Below, piece by piece: positions 16,439-24,426 of a stretch of DNA of 64,000 nt (its first letter is position 1; every line of letters begins with the position of its first letter). The notes below the pieces were generated by a model, which was not told the origin of the DNA, did not search any database, and saw nothing but the letters and a program-made list of their open reading frames with translations. Both the position numbers and the translations under genes were made by a program. Source of the DNA: Halorussus aquaticus (lineage in GTDB: Archaea > Halobacteriota > Halobacteria > Halobacteriales > Haladaptataceae); contig NZ_CP100400.1 in the NCBI RefSeq assembly GCF_024218795.1, forward strand, positions 2,728,001 through 2,792,000, written 5' to 3'.

Positions 16439-17206
16439 ATGAAGGAATCCGACGGATTACTTCGGGTGTTGTTTGACCGAGTCCACTATCTAGACTTCCT
16501 TCAGAGCACGCCTGCGAAGAACAAACGAGACATTATCGACAGATTTGAAACTCCTCGTTCCACGGTCGACCGCGACATTAGAAAGTTAGTAGTAAATGGC
16601 CTGGTCGAACGAACGTCCGACGGATACCGGACGACTCTGGCCGGTCGACTGGCTTCGTCGGAGTATCGCCTACAGCGGGCAAACTTGGCAGGTATACAGG
16701 AAGTGGTCCAGTTACTGGGTCCTCTGTCGGTAAACGCACCACTATCTGCGGAGTTCCTTCGTGGGGCACGGGCGATCGAATCGACGTCGAGTGAACCCAA
16801 TCGGCCGATAACTCACGTACTCGAACTGTTCGAACGGTCCCGACAAATCCGCGTAGCATCGCCGTTTTTCCTCCGGTCTTACGTTAAGACGGTTCATGAC
16901 CAGGTAACGAACGAGTCGAAAAGTACCGAAATGGTACTGACGTCGGGCGTGCTCGACCAGCTAATCACCCAGTACGAGGACAGAACAACTGACCTTCTCG
17001 ATTCTGACCTGTTCTCGCTTTACGAAGCCGACTCGCTTCCGTACGGACTGTATATCGTGACGACGAACGTCTGGGTTGAATGTGGACTCGTCATTTCGAA
17101 CGATACCGGTATCAAAGGGGTGATCCACAACGACACATCGGCCGCTGTTCGGTGGGCAGAGTCACGGTTTCAGTCTATCAGATCCCAGAGCACCACTCGT
17201 AACTGA
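16439..17206 (+). CDS. winged-helix transcriptional regulator (FilR1/DUF1724-like)
   Basis: The 255-residue protein has an N-terminal winged helix (about residues 15-75: DFLQSTPAKNKRDIIDRFETP, then a recognition helix and wing ending RTTLAGRLA). The long C-terminal domain (about 100-250) is typical of haloarchaeal FilR1-type regulators. It is divergent from the halocin-like gene over an AT-rich spacer, so it may control that gene (inference). The ATG at 16439 is preferred to the GTG at 16415 because a GATATATG box lies 27 nt upstream. Its GC content is visibly lower than that of the surrounding genes, suggesting the locus was acquired. Confidence 0.75.
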   Translation: MKESDGLLRVLFDRVHYLDFLQSTPAKNKRDIIDRFETPRSTVDRDIRKLVVNGLVERTSDGYRTTLAGRLASSEYRLQRANLAGIQEVVQLLGPLSVNAPLSAEFLRGARAIESTSSEPNRPITHVLELFERSRQIRVASPFFLRSYVKTVHDQVTNESKSTEMVLTSGVLDQLITQYEDRTTDLLDSDLFSLYEADSLPYGLYIVTTNVWVECGLVISNDTGIKGVIHNDTSAAVRWAESRFQSIRSQSTTRN

Positions 17207-17332
17207 ACGCCCTGTAACGACGATTGCGAACGTACGTTCCGCCGGTGATTTACCGACTACATCTATCGCACTGCGAACAGTCGCGAGATTTAATCCACGT
17301 ACGTGCATACATTTTACGCCGGTAAGAGCAAC

Positions 17333-17339
17333 CTTTACA
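17333..17339 (+). promoter_or_regulatory. TATA-like box of purD
   Basis: The element CTTTACA is centred 28 nt before the purD ATG at 17364, consistent with a leaderless mRNA. Confidence 0.4.
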
Positions 17340-17363
17340 CTCCCGTGCCTACATCGTCCGAGC

Positions 17364-18707
17364 ATGAGCGAAACAGTCCTGCTGGTCGGCGGCGGCGGCC
17401 GCGAACACGCCATCGCCCGGGCGCTGACCGAGAGCGGTCCCGCGAGCGGAGCGAACGGGACGTCGTCGGACTCGCAGTCCGACGGAAACGCGGCCCTCTA
17501 CGCCTGCGCGGGTAACCGCAACCCCGGCATCGCAGCGCTCGCCGAGGGGTTCGAGACGCTCGACACCGAGAACGCCACCGCGGTCGTCTCCTACGCCGAG
17601 GACGTGGGCGCGACGCTCGCGGTCGTCGGTCCCGAGGGGCCGCTGGCGGCCGGGGTCGCCGACGCGCTGGACGACGCCGGAATCTACGCCTTCGGCCCGA
17701 ACGAGGCCGAGGCCCGCATCGAGACCGACAAGGCCTACCAGCGCCGGTTCATGCGCGAGAACGACGTTCCGGGCTGTCCCGACTTCGAGACGTTCGACGA
17801 CGTGGAGGCCGCCTGCGAGTACATCGACGAGTACGACGGCGACCTCGCCGTGAAACCCGCCGGACTCACCGGCGGGAAGGGCGTCCGGGTCATCGGCGAC
17901 CAAGTCACGAAAGCCGAGGCCAAGGAGTACCTCCGGGACTCGGACTACGACCGCGTGGTCCTCGAAGAGCGCCTCGTCGGCGAGGAGTTCACCGTGCAGG
18001 CGTTCGTGGCGAACGGCGACCTGCGGGTCACCCCCGCAGTGCAGGACCACAAGCGCGCCTACGAAGGCGACGAGGGACCGAACACCGGCGGGATGGGAAG
18101 CTACAGCGACTCGGGACTCGAACTCCCGTTCATGACCGAGGACGACTACCGCGAGGCGCTCGACGTTCTCGAAGCCACCGTGGACGCGCTCTCGGGCTAC
18201 AAGGGCGTCCTCTACGGCCAGTTCATGCTCACCGCAGACGGCGTGAAGGTCGTGGAGTTCAACGCCCGGTTCGGCGACCCGGAGGCGATGAACACCCTGC
18301 CGGTCCTCAACACCGACTTCCTCGACGTACTGGTCGCCGCCCGCGAGGGCGACGACTTGCCCGAACTCTCGTTCGCGCCGAAGGCCACGGTCTGCAAGTA
18401 CGCCGTCCCCGAGGGCTACCCGACCGACCCGAAGGCTGGCGCGAAGGTCGAAATCTCCGAGGAGAACGCGGGCGACGCGCTCCTGTTCTACGCCAGCGTG
18501 GACGAGCGCGACGACGGTATCTACACGACCACCTCGCGGGCGTTCGCGGTCGTGGGCGTCGCCGACACCATCACCGCGGCCGAGGAGATCGCCGAAGAGG
18601 CCCTCTCGGTCGCTGGCGAGGAGGGACTCGACGTGCGCCACGACATCGGCAAACCCGACCTCGTGCAGCGTCGCATCGACCACGTCGCCGCTCTCCGCGG
18701 CGAGTAA
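17364..18707 (+). CDS. purD: phosphoribosylamine-glycine ligase (GAR synthetase)
   Basis: The 447-residue ATP-grasp enzyme joins glycine to phosphoribosylamine, the second step of de novo purine synthesis. Visible are the N-terminal VLLVGGGGREHAI, the PEGPLAAGVAD segment, the ATP-grasp glycine-rich AGLTGGKGVRV (about 170-180), the signature GEEFTVQAF, and the metal and substrate region RFGDPEAMNTLPVL. A 20-residue polar insert (about 26-45, rich in Ser/Gly/Asp) follows the first helix. It appears to be monocistronic. Confidence 0.97.
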   Translation: MSETVLLVGGGGREHAIARALTESGPASGANGTSSDSQSDGNAALYACAGNRNPGIAALAEGFETLDTENATAVVSYAEDVGATLAVVGPEGPLAAGVADALDDAGIYAFGPNEAEARIETDKAYQRRFMRENDVPGCPDFETFDDVEAACEYIDEYDGDLAVKPAGLTGGKGVRVIGDQVTKAEAKEYLRDSDYDRVVLEERLVGEEFTVQAFVANGDLRVTPAVQDHKRAYEGDEGPNTGGMGSYSDSGLELPFMTEDDYREALDVLEATVDALSGYKGVLYGQFMLTADGVKVVEFNARFGDPEAMNTLPVLNTDFLDVLVAAREGDDLPELSFAPKATVCKYAVPEGYPTDPKAGAKVEISEENAGDALLFYASVDERDDGIYTTTSRAFAVVGVADTITAAEEIAEEALSVAGEEGLDVRHDIGKPDLVQRRIDHVAALRGE

Positions 18708-18711
18708 CCGG

Positions 18712-18808
18712 GACCTACTCACCGTTCAGTGCCGACCTGTCCTCCCGTAGTCGTGACCTGTTCGCTCTTAGTCACGACCTATCCGCTCTCAGCCGCGACC
18801 TGTGACGC
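18712..18808 (+). repeat. short tandem repeat, 21-bp period
   Basis: Three full 21-bp units start with GACCT at 18734, 18755 and 18776, followed by a partial unit from 18797 and preceded by a diverged 22-bp unit from 18712. Units share the GACCTNTCCNCTC...AGTC/AGCC core. The array fills the gap after purD. It could be transcript-end structure or a relic; no protein is supported here. Confidence 0.6.
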
Positions 18809-18853
18809 GCCAAGCGACCCATAACAAACCGCCGTCTGGTCGTTTCCGCGGAC

Positions 18854-19207
18854 ATGTCCAAGCACGACGCCTCCGCCGAATCGCTGACGACCGACCAAGC
18901 GTTCGACCTGCTCGGCGACAGCACCCGGCGACGAGCGGTGGCGGCCCTCCGGGAGTTCGACGGGTCGGCGACCCTCGACAGACTGGCCGAGGCGACCGCG
19001 GCCCGCGTCGAGGACGTGGACCCGTCGGCGGTGACGGCCGACCGGCGAGAGCGAACCGCGACAATGCTCCACCACAACCACCTGCCGCGACTCGAAGACG
19101 CCGACGTCGTAGAGTACGATCCCGCGGAGAGTCGCGTGGAACTGACCGAGGTCGCGACGGACCTCGAACCGTACTTCGAGGTCATCGACGGGGCGTACTC
19201 CGAGTAG
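18854..19207 (+). CDS. winged-helix protein of the DUF7344 type
   Basis: The 117-residue acidic protein begins with TTDQAFDLLGDSTRRRAVAAL (about 12-32), the typical opening of haloarchaeal DUF7344/HTH proteins. A HxHLPRLEDADVVEYDP wing (about 73-88) and a short C-terminal helix follow. It probably binds DNA as a small regulator; its target is unknown. It lies 53 nt upstream of the acyltransferase on the same strand. Confidence 0.75.
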   Translation: MSKHDASAESLTTDQAFDLLGDSTRRRAVAALREFDGSATLDRLAEATAARVEDVDPSAVTADRRERTATMLHHNHLPRLEDADVVEYDPAESRVELTEVATDLEPYFEVIDGAYSE

Positions 19208-19260
19208 GACCGCTCCGGCGACCAACTACTTTCAAGACCGAACCCCACTAATCCCCGCCC

Positions 19261-19803
19261 GTGCCCGACGACATCGACGAGACGGACGAGACCGACGAGA
19301 CGCGACGTCACGACCGCATCGCGCACCACGCCACCCCGGGACCGGGCAACTCCCTCCAGTCGTGGACGCGTGCCAAGAGTCCGCTCCGCGTCGCGCTGAA
19401 CTACGTCGTCATCGTCCTCGCGCGCGTCTCGCCGAGCCTCAAACTCAAGAACCTCCTCCTCCGGAGCATCGGCGTGACCGTCGGCGAAGGCGTCTCGTGG
19501 GGACTCGAATCGACGCCGGACGTGTTCTGGCCCGAACTCGTCACGGTCGAGGACCACGCCATCGTCGGCTACGACGCGACGATTCTCTGCCACGAGTTCC
19601 TGCAGGACGAGTACCGGACCGGCGAGGTGGTCGTCGGCGAGCGAGCCATGATCGGGGCGGGCGCAATCATCCTCCCCGGCGTCGAAATCGGCGAGGGCGC
19701 GAGCGTGGCCGCGAACTCGCTGGTGACACAGGACGTGCCGCCCGGCGAGACGGTCGCCGGAGTGCCCGCCCGACGAATGGGGAACGAGGAGTCGCCGGAC
19801 TGA
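19261..19803 (+). CDS. left-handed beta-helix acyltransferase
   Basis: The 180-residue protein (GTG start) carries hexapeptide repeats from about residue 70 to the end: VTVGEGVSWG, VTVEDHAIVGYDA and GERAMIGAGAIILPGVEIGEGASVAANS. The final ENVPAGVPAR-like segment reads GETVAGVPARRMG. This is the maltose/galactoside O-acetyltransferase superfamily. The N-terminal 25 residues are highly acidic (DETDETDET). The acceptor is unknown; sugar or cell-surface lipid substrates are possible. Confidence 0.85.
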   Translation: MPDDIDETDETDETRRHDRIAHHATPGPGNSLQSWTRAKSPLRVALNYVVIVLARVSPSLKLKNLLLRSIGVTVGEGVSWGLESTPDVFWPELVTVEDHAIVGYDATILCHEFLQDEYRTGEVVVGERAMIGAGAIILPGVEIGEGASVAANSLVTQDVPPGETVAGVPARRMGNEESPD

Positions 19804-19805
19804 CC

Positions 19806-20309
19806 TTACCGTCCGTCGAGCGCGACCTGCCGGACGGCGTACTCCGCGAGGCCGCCGAGACAAGTCAGTCCCACCAACAACGGACCGAAGACGAGCGCGT
19901 AGAGCGCCAGCGGGTCCGATTCTCCGCGTACGCTCAGGAACGGCGGCAGTATCAGTACCGTCACGGCGAACAGCGCCGCGAGCGGCGCGACCAGTCGCCA
20001 GCGAGCGAAGCAGTAGTACGGCACCGCGGCCTGCGCGCCGAGGACGACTGCACCGGCCAACGTCCACCCGGCGAAGACGGCCGGGTCCGCGGTCATCCCG
20101 GCGACGAAGGCGTCCGCGACGAACCTCGCACCGGCCCACGCGCCGAGACAGACGACCGCGTAGGCGAGACCCCCGACGACCGCGAGCCGCCGCCTGTCGA
20201 ATCGATTTCTGAGGACGTACGGGAGCGCGACGAAGAGTCCGGCGACGAGCGTCGCGACTCCGACGTTCAGCGCGTCGCTTCCCAGAACGGGGTCCGGACT
20301 CCCCGGCAC
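19806..20309 (-). CDS. five-helix membrane protein, unknown function
   Basis: The 167-residue protein has about five hydrophobic segments (residues 15-33, 43-65, 75-97, 103-125, 135-160) and no recognised motif. It starts 4 nt after the stop of the mscS-like gene on the same strand, so it is probably the third gene of the dacZ operon. It converges with the acyltransferase with only 2 nt between stops. A role in osmotic or envelope stress is an inference from the operon. Confidence 0.65.
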   Translation of the reverse strand: MPGSPDPVLGSDALNVGVATLVAGLFVALPYVLRNRFDRRRLAVVGGLAYAVVCLGAWAGARFVADAFVAGMTADPAVFAGWTLAGAVVLGAQAAVPYYCFARWRLVAPLAALFAVTVLILPPFLSVRGESDPLALYALVFGPLLVGLTCLGGLAEYAVRQVALDGR

Positions 20310-20313
20310 CGAA

Positions 20314-21090
20314 TCAGTCCCGAATCCGGACGACGCCCTGCTCGAACACCCGACTGTTGGGGATGATGTACTCCTCGCCGTCGTTCTCGATTCGGGTGAC
20401 GAGGACGTCCACTTCCTGAACGATTCCGCGGTCGTCGCCGACCTCGACCTCGTCGCCGATGCCGTAGGGCTGGTTGAGCAGGAGGTAGACGCCCGCCGCG
20501 GATGACCGGAGGAGATCCCAGAGCGCCACGACGCCGAAGAGGATGACCGCGAGGACGTACGCCGCCAGCAGGATGAGGAGGGCCTCGATGGCGACGTTGA
20601 CCTGCCCCAGCGCGACCAGTACCGCGAGGTAGACGATGGTGTACTTGACGAGTCGCGGGATGACGCCGACTTCCGGGAGTTTGACCGACCGGAGTCGCTC
20701 GCCGACGACGAGTTCGGCCTTGTCGGCCACGACGAACCCGACGATGAACACGAGGATGGCGATGAACAGGTCGGGGATGAACGTCAGCACGCCGTTCCAG
20801 AAGAGGCGGGCGTTGAGGAGTTCGGCGACGTTGAGCGCGATGAGGACGACGACGCCGTAGATGAACCACGAACTGAGTCGGGAGACCAGCGAGACGGTGT
20901 CGGTCCCGAGGCTCTGGGCCGTGCGCTCGAAGGGCGTGCGCTCGACGGCTTCGGGGACGCCCGCGGCGGTCAGGAGTCGCTGGTTCACCCGGCCGATGAC
21001 GTACCCCGCGAGCAGACCCGCGAGGAGGATGAGCAGCGCGAGGATGAACTGAAACTGGTCGCGGAGGAGGACGTCGAACTCCACCTGCAT
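20314..21090 (-). CDS. MscS-family mechanosensitive ion channel
   Basis: The 258-residue protein has four or so N-terminal membrane helices (residues 10-165) and the beta domain typical of MscS: LLNQPYGIGDEVEVGDDRG (about 195-213) followed by DVLVTRIENDGEEYIIPNSR. Such channels open under membrane tension and release solutes after hypo-osmotic shock. The ATG overlaps the dacZ stop (TGATG), so translation is coupled. Pairing with a c-di-AMP synthase fits the known link between that nucleotide and osmotic balance. Confidence 0.88.
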   Translation of the reverse strand: MQVEFDVLLRDQFQFILALLILLAGLLAGYVIGRVNQRLLTAAGVPEAVERTPFERTAQSLGTDTVSLVSRLSSWFIYGVVVLIALNVAELLNARLFWNGVLTFIPDLFIAILVFIVGFVVADKAELVVGERLRSVKLPEVGVIPRLVKYTIVYLAVLVALGQVNVAIEALLILLAAYVLAVILFGVVALWDLLRSSAAGVYLLLNQPYGIGDEVEVGDDRGIVQEVDVLVTRIENDGEEYIIPNSRVFEQGVVRIRD

Positions 21091-21905
21091 CAGTACTCCT
21101 CCGGGTCGATTTCGAGTACCAGTTCGCCGCCTTTGAACGCCCGGACGAGACCGTCGCTCTCGGAGAGGACGACCGCCGTCGCGTTCGTCTCGCGGGTGAT
21201 AGCGCCCGCGGCCATGTGGCGCGCACCGAGACCCTTGGGGATGTCCACACCCTCGGCGGACGGTTCGAGATAGCGGTAGGCAGAGACTATCTTGCCCGCG
21301 TCGCTGATGATGAACGCGCCGTCGAGACGCGAGAACTCCTTGAGCATCACGTTCACGATGGGGTCGCCGACGTGGACGTGGGACTTCTCGAAGGGGTTGT
21401 ACGAGAGCGGCCGGGACTTGTTCATCACCTTGCCCGCGTCGCCGACGACGAACAGCGCGCCGACCGGCTTGCCCTTCTGGCCCTTCTTGCCGAGTTCGAT
21501 GGCCACCTCGAACACGTCCCGGATGACGCCGGGGTCGGCCCGCGAGTTGGCGAAGAGGTCGTAGACGCCCGAGTGCATCGAATCGCTGGCACGCGCTCGC
21601 GTCACGGTGTCGGTCCCGTCTTCGAACATGCTGACCGCGCAGACGACCACGTCGCCGTCCTCGACGATTCCCTGTTCCATCCCGCCTTCGATACCGAACC
21701 GGATTCGCTCTCGGGCGTTGTCGAACTCCAGCGGTAGTTCCACGAACTCGTCGGCCCCGACGGAGTTCTCCGGTCCGACGACGACCAGATCCACGTCCGC
21801 GTCGAGGTCGGCGTATCGGTCGTAGTAAGACCCGCTGGGTGAGAACAGAAAGACCGCATCGGCGTCCTCGGTAACGTCCCCCAAGAGTTCGCTCACGTCA
21901 GCCAT
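21090..21905 (-). CDS. dacZ: diadenylate cyclase
   Basis: The 271-residue protein has a C-terminal DisA_N cyclase domain (about 115-250) with the catalytic LDGAFIISDAG (DGA at 195-197) and GLGARHMAAGAITRE (RH at 229-230, followed by Met where DisA has Arg). It condenses two ATP into c-di-AMP. In Haloferax volcanii DacZ is essential and its product level affects osmotic tolerance. The N-terminal 110 residues form the archaeal DacZ extension. It heads an operon with the MscS-like channel. Confidence 0.92.
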   Translation of the reverse strand: MADVSELLGDVTEDADAVFLFSPSGSYYDRYADLDADVDLVVVGPENSVGADEFVELPLEFDNARERIRFGIEGGMEQGIVEDGDVVVCAVSMFEDGTDTVTRARASDSMHSGVYDLFANSRADPGVIRDVFEVAIELGKKGQKGKPVGALFVVGDAGKVMNKSRPLSYNPFEKSHVHVGDPIVNVMLKEFSRLDGAFIISDAGKIVSAYRYLEPSAEGVDIPKGLGARHMAAGAITRETNATAVVLSESDGLVRAFKGGELVLEIDPEEY

Positions 21906-21946
21906 TACCCGAAACGACTCAGCGACCGGAGAAAAGGTTTGTGGGT

Positions 21947-21955
21947 GTATATATC
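21947..21955 (-). promoter_or_regulatory. TATA-like box of the dacZ operon
   Basis: The sequence GTATATATC is centred about 46 nt before the dacZ ATG, which suggests a start near 21925 and a short 5' leader of about 20 nt. Confidence 0.4.
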
Positions 21956-22046
21956 AGGCGACTGCGACGAGCTGTCGGCTGGGTTCCCCGATGACTGCCC
22001 GGTATCTTCTCTCGGACTCGTCGTCTGATACTAGCCAGCGGACTAC

Positions 22047-22637
22047 TTACGAACTCTCGTCCTCGAAGAACTCGAGGTCGCTCCCGGTCTCACCGCCGTC
22101 GCCCACGGTCGCCGTCCGCGCGGCGTCGTCTCCCTCGTCTTCGGCCGACACCACGACCGTTTCGATACTCCCGAAGGCGTCCGACCGGCAGGGTTCTTCG
22201 TTCGACTCCGAGTCATCGTCGTCGGAGTCGGCAGTGACGCCTGCACCGAACACGGCCAGTAGACCGAAGACGTACGTCCCGACTGCCGCAGGCGGTAACG
22301 CCGCGAGTTCGCCGGTCCATCCGGTCGGAACCGTCGTCCAGAACAACGCGAGACCCGTCGCGCCGACGAGCGTTCCGAGACCCGTGACGCCCCACGGGAA
22401 GTCGGTGTCGGCCGTGCGGACGAACAACGCGACGAACGACGCGAGGAGCGACCCACCGCCGAAGAGGACCGCCACCCGTAGCGCGGCGGCTTTGCCGAGG
22501 CCGAACCCCGCGACGAGACTCGCGGTCGCCGCGACGACCCCGACTGCGGCCACCCCGCCGCCAACGAGCAGAAGTACGGCCCGCATCAGTCCCCGCCAAC
22601 GGACTCTCGGGTCGTACGCGTCCTCCATCCGTGACAT
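22047..22637 (-). CDS. four-helix membrane protein, DUF7139-like
   Basis: The 196-residue protein opens with MEDAYDPRVRWRGLMRAVLL after a short leader and has four hydrophobic helices between residues 20 and 135. A 60-residue Asp/Glu/Ser-rich tail ends in LEFFEDESS. This matches a haloarchaeal family annotated as DUF7139, from memory. Start could be the Met at residue 1 or residue 4. No function is known. Confidence 0.65.
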   Translation of the reverse strand: MSRMEDAYDPRVRWRGLMRAVLLLVGGGVAAVGVVAATASLVAGFGLGKAAALRVAVLFGGGSLLASFVALFVRTADTDFPWGVTGLGTLVGATGLALFWTTVPTGWTGELAALPPAAVGTYVFGLLAVFGAGVTADSDDDDSESNEEPCRSDAFGSIETVVVSAEDEGDDAARTATVGDGGETGSDLEFFEDESS

Positions 22638-22834
22638 GTTTGGACTAATATGTAATAGAAGAGGAAAAGTATACCGAACCGAAGTGATGCTGGTGATTTA
22701 TTTACGTCACATCTAATTTGGTAGCATATCGTAATGTGCAGTGGTACCACTTATCACGACTCCCGATGCGGTCCTCAATCTTCGGGGAGAGACGCGAAGT
22801 AGACGAACGACTAGGCGAAGTGGCGACAGTAGAA

Positions 22835-22919
22835 TGCGCGGGACCGGATTCGAACCGGCGGACCCCTACGGGATAGCGTCCTAAGCGCTACGCCGTTGGC
22901 CTGGCTTGGCAACCCGCGC
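22835..22919 (-). tRNA. tRNA-Leu (UAG)
   Basis: The minus strand folds as a class II tRNA. The acceptor stem pairs GCGCGGG with CCCGCGC (plus-strand 22913-22919 and 22836-22842), with discriminator A at 22835. The anticodon loop reads CTTAGGA, giving anticodon TAG for CUA/CUN codons. A long variable arm and the GGTTCGAATCC T-arm are present. No intron is seen. Confidence 0.95.
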
Positions 22920-23067
22920 GCACTCCCCAGTTCCGGCGAGGGCGACAAGAAACTGTCGTTCTCCCGGTACCGGTGAGCGGTGACGGCACGCGCCGAACTC
23001 GCCGCCGTCCGTCTAATCGCAACCCGACCCCGAGACGCTTATGTGAACTCGGTCGTAACGACGTATC

Positions 23068-23397
23068 GTGTATCGGGCACGTGACCACGTGGAGAACCAG
23101 CGCTGGCTCGCCGAAATCGAGGAGGCCGCCGACCGCCTCGACCTCGACACGGCCGCCCGGTCTCGGGCGACCGACCTGTTCCTCTCGACCGTCTCGGAGT
23201 GGGACGCCCCCGACGAACGAGACGCCGACTCCCGGCGGGCCGTCGTCGCGGCTAGTCTCTACGCCGGGTCGCTCATCGAAGGCGACCAGCGCTCGCAGGG
23301 AGCGGTCGCCGACGCCGTGGGGGTCGCCCGACTGACTATCCAACAGCGCTGGAAGCAACTGCTCGAAGAGGCGGGTCTCGAACCGCCGTCGTGGTAG
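23068..23397 (+). CDS. TFIIB-related single-cyclin-repeat protein
   Basis: The 109-residue protein has an N-terminal helical part (DLDTAARSRATDLFLSTV) and one cyclin-like repeat: RRAVVAASLYAGSLIEGDQR, then a helix-turn-helix QGAVADAVGVARLTIQQRWK (about 75-94). This resembles the C-terminal core repeat of transcription factor B but lacks the zinc ribbon and the other repeat. The GTG start has a TATA-like CTTATG about 29 nt upstream; a later in-frame GTG at 23089 is possible. It could modulate basal transcription by binding TBP-DNA or RNA polymerase (inference). Confidence 0.7.
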   Translation: MYRARDHVENQRWLAEIEEAADRLDLDTAARSRATDLFLSTVSEWDAPDERDADSRRAVVAASLYAGSLIEGDQRSQGAVADAVGVARLTIQQRWKQLLEEAGLEPPSW

Positions 23398-23468
23398 CGA
23401 CGGACGCGGCCCGTCTCGGAGCGAAGCGTGTCGTTTAATTGACCTCCTAGAGAAGTATCGTATTACTG

Positions 23469-23789
23469 ATGGCTCAAGTGCTATCCACTGCGTGGGCAAC
23501 TCTTCTCCTCGGCGCGGCCATCGTCGCGGTCGGCTATCTCGTGAAGTATCGCCAGTGGACGACGCTCGTCGTGGGATCGGCTCCCTTCGATAGTACGGAC
23601 CCCTCGCCCGTGTTCGCGAGTTACGCCGGAAACGTCACGCTCGTCGCGGGCGGGTTCGTGGTCTGTATGGGCGTCGCCCAGTCGCTCGGACTGCTGGCGC
23701 TCGTTCCGGGTTGGCTGCAGGGATTGCTGTTCGTCGGTGCGGTCGTACTCGTCGCTCCGCGACTCGGCGTCGTCGCCACCGAGCGATGA
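23469..23789 (+). CDS. three-helix membrane protein, unknown function
   Basis: The 106-residue protein has hydrophobic segments at about residues 5-25, 55-75 and 80-100. The first is followed by a basic loop, KYRQWTT, suggesting topology with that loop inside. The family resembles small haloarchaeal DUF3784-type membrane proteins, but I am not certain. It lies 71 nt after the TFIIB-like gene on the same strand. Confidence 0.6.
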   Translation: MAQVLSTAWATLLLGAAIVAVGYLVKYRQWTTLVVGSAPFDSTDPSPVFASYAGNVTLVAGGFVVCMGVAQSLGLLALVPGWLQGLLFVGAVVLVAPRLGVVATER

Positions 23790-23876
23790 AGCAGGAGTCC
23801 TTCGGTCACTCGTAGCCGCCGTCACCGCAGACTGGTGAGGTGAGTGAGACGCCGAGATGTGCGTGTCAAAACCCGA

Positions 23877-24365
23877 CTACCGCTCCGCGTCGCGGCCGTC
23901 TCGTTCCGGAGTGAGGTCGCCGTGTTCGTCGATTTCGCCCTTGACGATGCGCGTGCTGGAGATGATGTCGCCGTCCTCGGCCGTGACGTGCGGGACGACC
24001 TCGACGTCGAGGGGGTCGTGGCCGCGCTCCTCCCGAATCTCGTTGATTCGCTCGGCACCGTCGGTCGTCTCGGGCGAAACCACGAGCGCGTCGAACTGTG
24101 GTTCGGTGGCGATGCCGGTCGGTTCGGTCAACTCTCGGACCTCGAACTCTCGGTCGTACTCGTCGGCGATTTCGGCCAGCACGGCCTCCAAGTCGGCCTT
24201 CCGTTCGTCGAACGGGCGGACGTACCGGTCCTCGTGGCGCGTCTTCGGCGCGAGTTCGTCGCTAGTCAGTCCGACCGTCACGTCGCCGAGTTCGAACGCG
24301 CGTTCGAACAGCGCGCGATGGCCGTCGTGGACCGGGTCGAAGGTCCCGCCCAGGGCAACCCTCAT
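23877..24365 (-). CDS. coaD: archaeal phosphopantetheine adenylyltransferase
   Basis: The 162-residue protein is a nucleotidyltransferase with the phosphate-binding GGTFDPVHDGHRALF (about 6-20; HxGH-type motif) and the ISSTRIVKGEIDEHG segment near the C-terminus, which supplies the second ATP-binding motif. It transfers AMP to 4'-phosphopantetheine in coenzyme A synthesis. Length is typical for the archaeal type. It lies 61 nt after the winged-helix gene on the same strand. A short acidic/basic tail (RDGRDAER) ends the protein. Confidence 0.92.
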   Translation of the reverse strand: MRVALGGTFDPVHDGHRALFERAFELGDVTVGLTSDELAPKTRHEDRYVRPFDERKADLEAVLAEIADEYDREFEVRELTEPTGIATEPQFDALVVSPETTDGAERINEIREERGHDPLDVEVVPHVTAEDGDIISSTRIVKGEIDEHGDLTPERDGRDAER

Positions 24366-24426
24366 ACCCTCGGGAAGGGTTCCCCCCGGCTTAGTGCCTT
24401 CGGAATATCGTCCGGGGACGTGAATA

